Part shown: positions 5,563 through 7,092 of the stretch, piece by piece
How positions within the stretch are numbered: position 1 is the first letter of the stretch
How the letters are laid out: each line of letters starts with the position of its first letter
Source of the DNA: Bacteroidota bacterium
GTDB taxonomy: Bacteria; Bacteroidota; Bacteroidia; Chitinophagales; Chitinophagaceae
Reading direction: 5' to 3'
Assembly: GCA_025361325.1 (NCBI GenBank)
Contig: JANYAL010000356.1
Span: 1-7,092, forward strand
DNA length: 7,092 nt
Translations under genes and position numbers: made by a program
The notes under the pieces: generated by a model
What the model saw: only the letters and a program-made list of their open reading frames with translations
What the model was told of the DNA's origin: nothing
The model's database searches: none

Positions 5563-7092
5563 CTACCGAAAACTTCTTTTTTCCTTTGAAACATAGATAC
5601 GTTTCCTTCCTTCATCACTGGGACGTTTGAATCCACCGTCAGCCTCATTCATGCGTATGGTGCGGTTGTTGTAGCGTTTGCCGTCAATGGCGCTGATCAT
5701 CCTGCCCGCCTCTGCGGCATCGATCTCGATCCAACTGTTCATGTCCCGCATGTCTATCTTACCCAACACTTCTTTTTTCAGGTTGCTCTCGTCAAGTATG
5801 AACTGCAGGAAACTGGCTTTGTAAAAGCCGTCCTTTGTGCCCAGGTTAACAAACAGCCTGGTATACCCGCTGTCGCGTTTGTTATAACTTCGTTCCTGCC
5901 TGCTTCCGGTCTGGAATTCCCGAGTCACCGGCCTGCTGCCTCCGCGGGTATCCACCCGGTTGAGGTCTTCCGCATTATCATAATATTTCAGGAAATGGTC
6001 AAACTCCAGTGCGGCCACGCGTTGCAGCACTTCCTCCTTGCTGATGCCTTCAAATTTCTTCACCAGGTCGGGCAGGTAGGTCTCGTAATCACCATGGCTC
6101 ATATCAGCTTCCATGAGTTTGTCCATGAAGTGAAAGAACTGCTTGCGACATACTTCTTTGCCCGAAGGAATATCCATTTTGTGAAAGGAGGCATTGATCA
6201 TCCGCTCCAGCGATTTGATCTTGTAGGTTTCTTTGCTGTGGCAAATGGAGATGCAGATTCCGGTCTTGCCCGCACGCCCGGTACGGCCACTGCGGTGGGT
6301 ATATACTTCCATATCGTCTGGCAGTTCAAAATTGATAACATGCGTAATACCTTCCACATCTATGCCCCTGGCCGCAACATCGGTAGCAATCAGCAACTGC
6401 AGGCTTTTGCTGCGAAACCGGCCCATCACTTTATCCCTTTGTTGCTGGGTAAGATCGCCGTGTAACGCTTCAATATCATACCCTGCCTTGGCCAGTCTTT
6501 CCGATATCTCCTGGGCATCGGCCTTGGTACGTGTGAAGATAATGCCGTACATGCCCGGGTTGAAATCGATAAGTCTTTTTAATGTTTCATAGCGGTGCTG
6601 TGCAGGCGCTACAAAATACTGGTGATCGATATTCACATTACCGCTGTTCTTCTTACCCACAGTAACCTCCTTTGGATTCTCCATGTAGTTGCGGGAGATG
6701 GCCCTTACCTCAGGCGGCATCGTGGCGCTGAAAAGCCAGGTGCTTTCGCGGTTGATGGTGTTTTTCAGCACGAAGTCGATATCATCGCGGAAACCCATGT
6801 TCAGCATCTCATCGGCTTCATCCAGTACCACGTATTTCACTTTCTGCAGGTCTATAGCCTTTCTTTCGATGAGGTCTATCAGCCTTCCGGGTGTAGCTAC
6901 TACGATCTGTACCCCTTTTTTCAGGTTTCGGATTTGCATCATGATGGATGCCCCGCCATATACGGCTTCCGTGAAAATACCCCGGCTGTGTTTCTTATAG
7001 GTATCTAAGTCATTAGTGATCTGCAAACAGAGTTCACGCGTAGGACAAACAATAAGGGCCTGTGGATGCCGCAGCGCCGGATCGGTCAGTTG
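5563..7092 (-). CDS. DEAD-box ATP-dependent RNA helicase with DbpA RNA-binding domain (N-terminus outside window)
   Basis: DEAD-box helicases remodel RNA or RNA-protein complexes using ATP; DbpA-tailed members act in ribosome assembly. The frame is open to the window edge (codon boundary at 7092), giving 509 visible residues. Visible motifs: Ia PTREL (17-21), Ib TPGR (67-70), II DEAD (91-94), III SAT (122-124), IV IIFTRT (184-189), V ATDVAARGID (236-245) and VI HRSGRTGRAG (266-275). The Q motif and Walker A must lie upstream, outside the window. After a helical linker (about 285-375) and a short charged R/S/G linker (about 380-408), the DbpA-type RRM-like domain spans about 410-482, starting TRLFVNLGTKDGFYKASFLQFI, followed by a basic tail ending at TAG 5565-5563. 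A start inside the window is excluded because motif Ia is complete up to the edge. It ends just before the bidirectional terminator. Confidence 0.96.
   Translation of the reverse strand, partial: QLTDPALRHPQALIVCPTRELCLQITNDLDTYKKHSRGIFTEAVYGGASIMMQIRNLKKGVQIVVATPGRLIDLIERKAIDLQKVKYVVLDEADEMLNMGFRDDIDFVLKNTINRESTWLFSATMPPEVRAISRNYMENPKEVTVGKKNSGNVNIDHQYFVAPAQHRYETLKRLIDFNPGMYGIIFTRTKADAQEISERLAKAGYDIEALHGDLTQQQRDKVMGRFRSKSLQLLIATDVAARGIDVEGITHVINFELPDDMEVYTHRSGRTGRAGKTGICISICHSKETYKIKSLERMINASFHKMDIPSGKEVCRKQFFHFMDKLMEADMSHGDYETYLPDLVKKFEGISKEEVLQRVAALEFDHFLKYYDNAEDLNRVDTRGGSRPVTREFQTGSRQERSYNKRDSGYTRLFVNLGTKDGFYKASFLQFILDESNLKKEVLGKIDMRDMNSWIEIDAAEAGRMISAIDGKRYNNRTIRMNEADGGFKRPSDEGRKRIYVSKEKRSFR

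Noticed and set aside
5995..7008. Several plus-strand open frames over the helicase gene
   Set aside because: They lie opposite conserved DEAD-box motifs and show no recognisable domains, so they are antisense artefacts.
1..7092. A parS site near parAB
   Set aside because: I looked by eye for a 14-16 bp palindrome centred on CACGTG with GTTNCAC arms and found none in the window.

Overview
The window looks like chromosomal DNA of a Bacteroidota bacterium, most likely the Chitinophagaceae or a close relative. The evidence is the minus-strand order parA, parB, a DUF5683 protein and dapB, the lack of Shine-Dalgarno sites before starts, the AT-rich spacers, and a DbpA-tailed DEAD-box helicase of the type seen in that phylum. 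There are no transposases, integrases, phage genes, tRNA or rRNA genes, and no CRISPR array.

Left part (1-2670, minus strand): parA (Soj-type ATPase), parB (Spo0J-type CTPase and DNA clamp), a small membrane or exported DUF5683 protein that overlaps parB by one base (TGATG), and the first 51 codons of dapB. The dapB reading frame meets an in-frame TAG just before the window edge, at a point where the family normally continues. A 508-base AT-rich divergent spacer (2671-3178) separates this block from the plus-strand genes. It holds a heptad tandem repeat directly before parA, a 12-bp direct repeat, a 10-bp inverted repeat and several promoter-like -7 boxes.

Middle part (3179-5089, plus strand): an NAD(P)H-dependent FMN reductase of the flavodoxin-like fold, then a membrane-anchored calcineurin-like metallophosphoesterase. 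A possible 21-codon leader ORF lies just before the second gene.

Convergent spacer (5090-5562): this is the most unusual region. It contains a 56-base, almost pure pyrimidine tract, then a 90-bp dyad made of four CCACA-type units at 10-11 bp steps facing four inverted units at exact 11-bp steps, and finally a clear bidirectional intrinsic terminator. The outermost unit on each side is the best match to a DnaA box. The layout resembles the opposed DnaA-site arrays of a replication origin. Given parAB nearby, an oriC or another DnaA-type binding array is a reasonable but unproven hypothesis.

Right part (5563-7092, minus strand): a DEAD-box RNA helicase with a C-terminal DbpA-type RNA-binding domain. 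Its N-terminus (Q motif and Walker A) lies beyond the window. Functionally the window joins chromosome segregation (ParAB), lysine and meso-diaminopimelate synthesis (DapB), redox and phosphoesterase housekeeping genes, and RNA remodelling.
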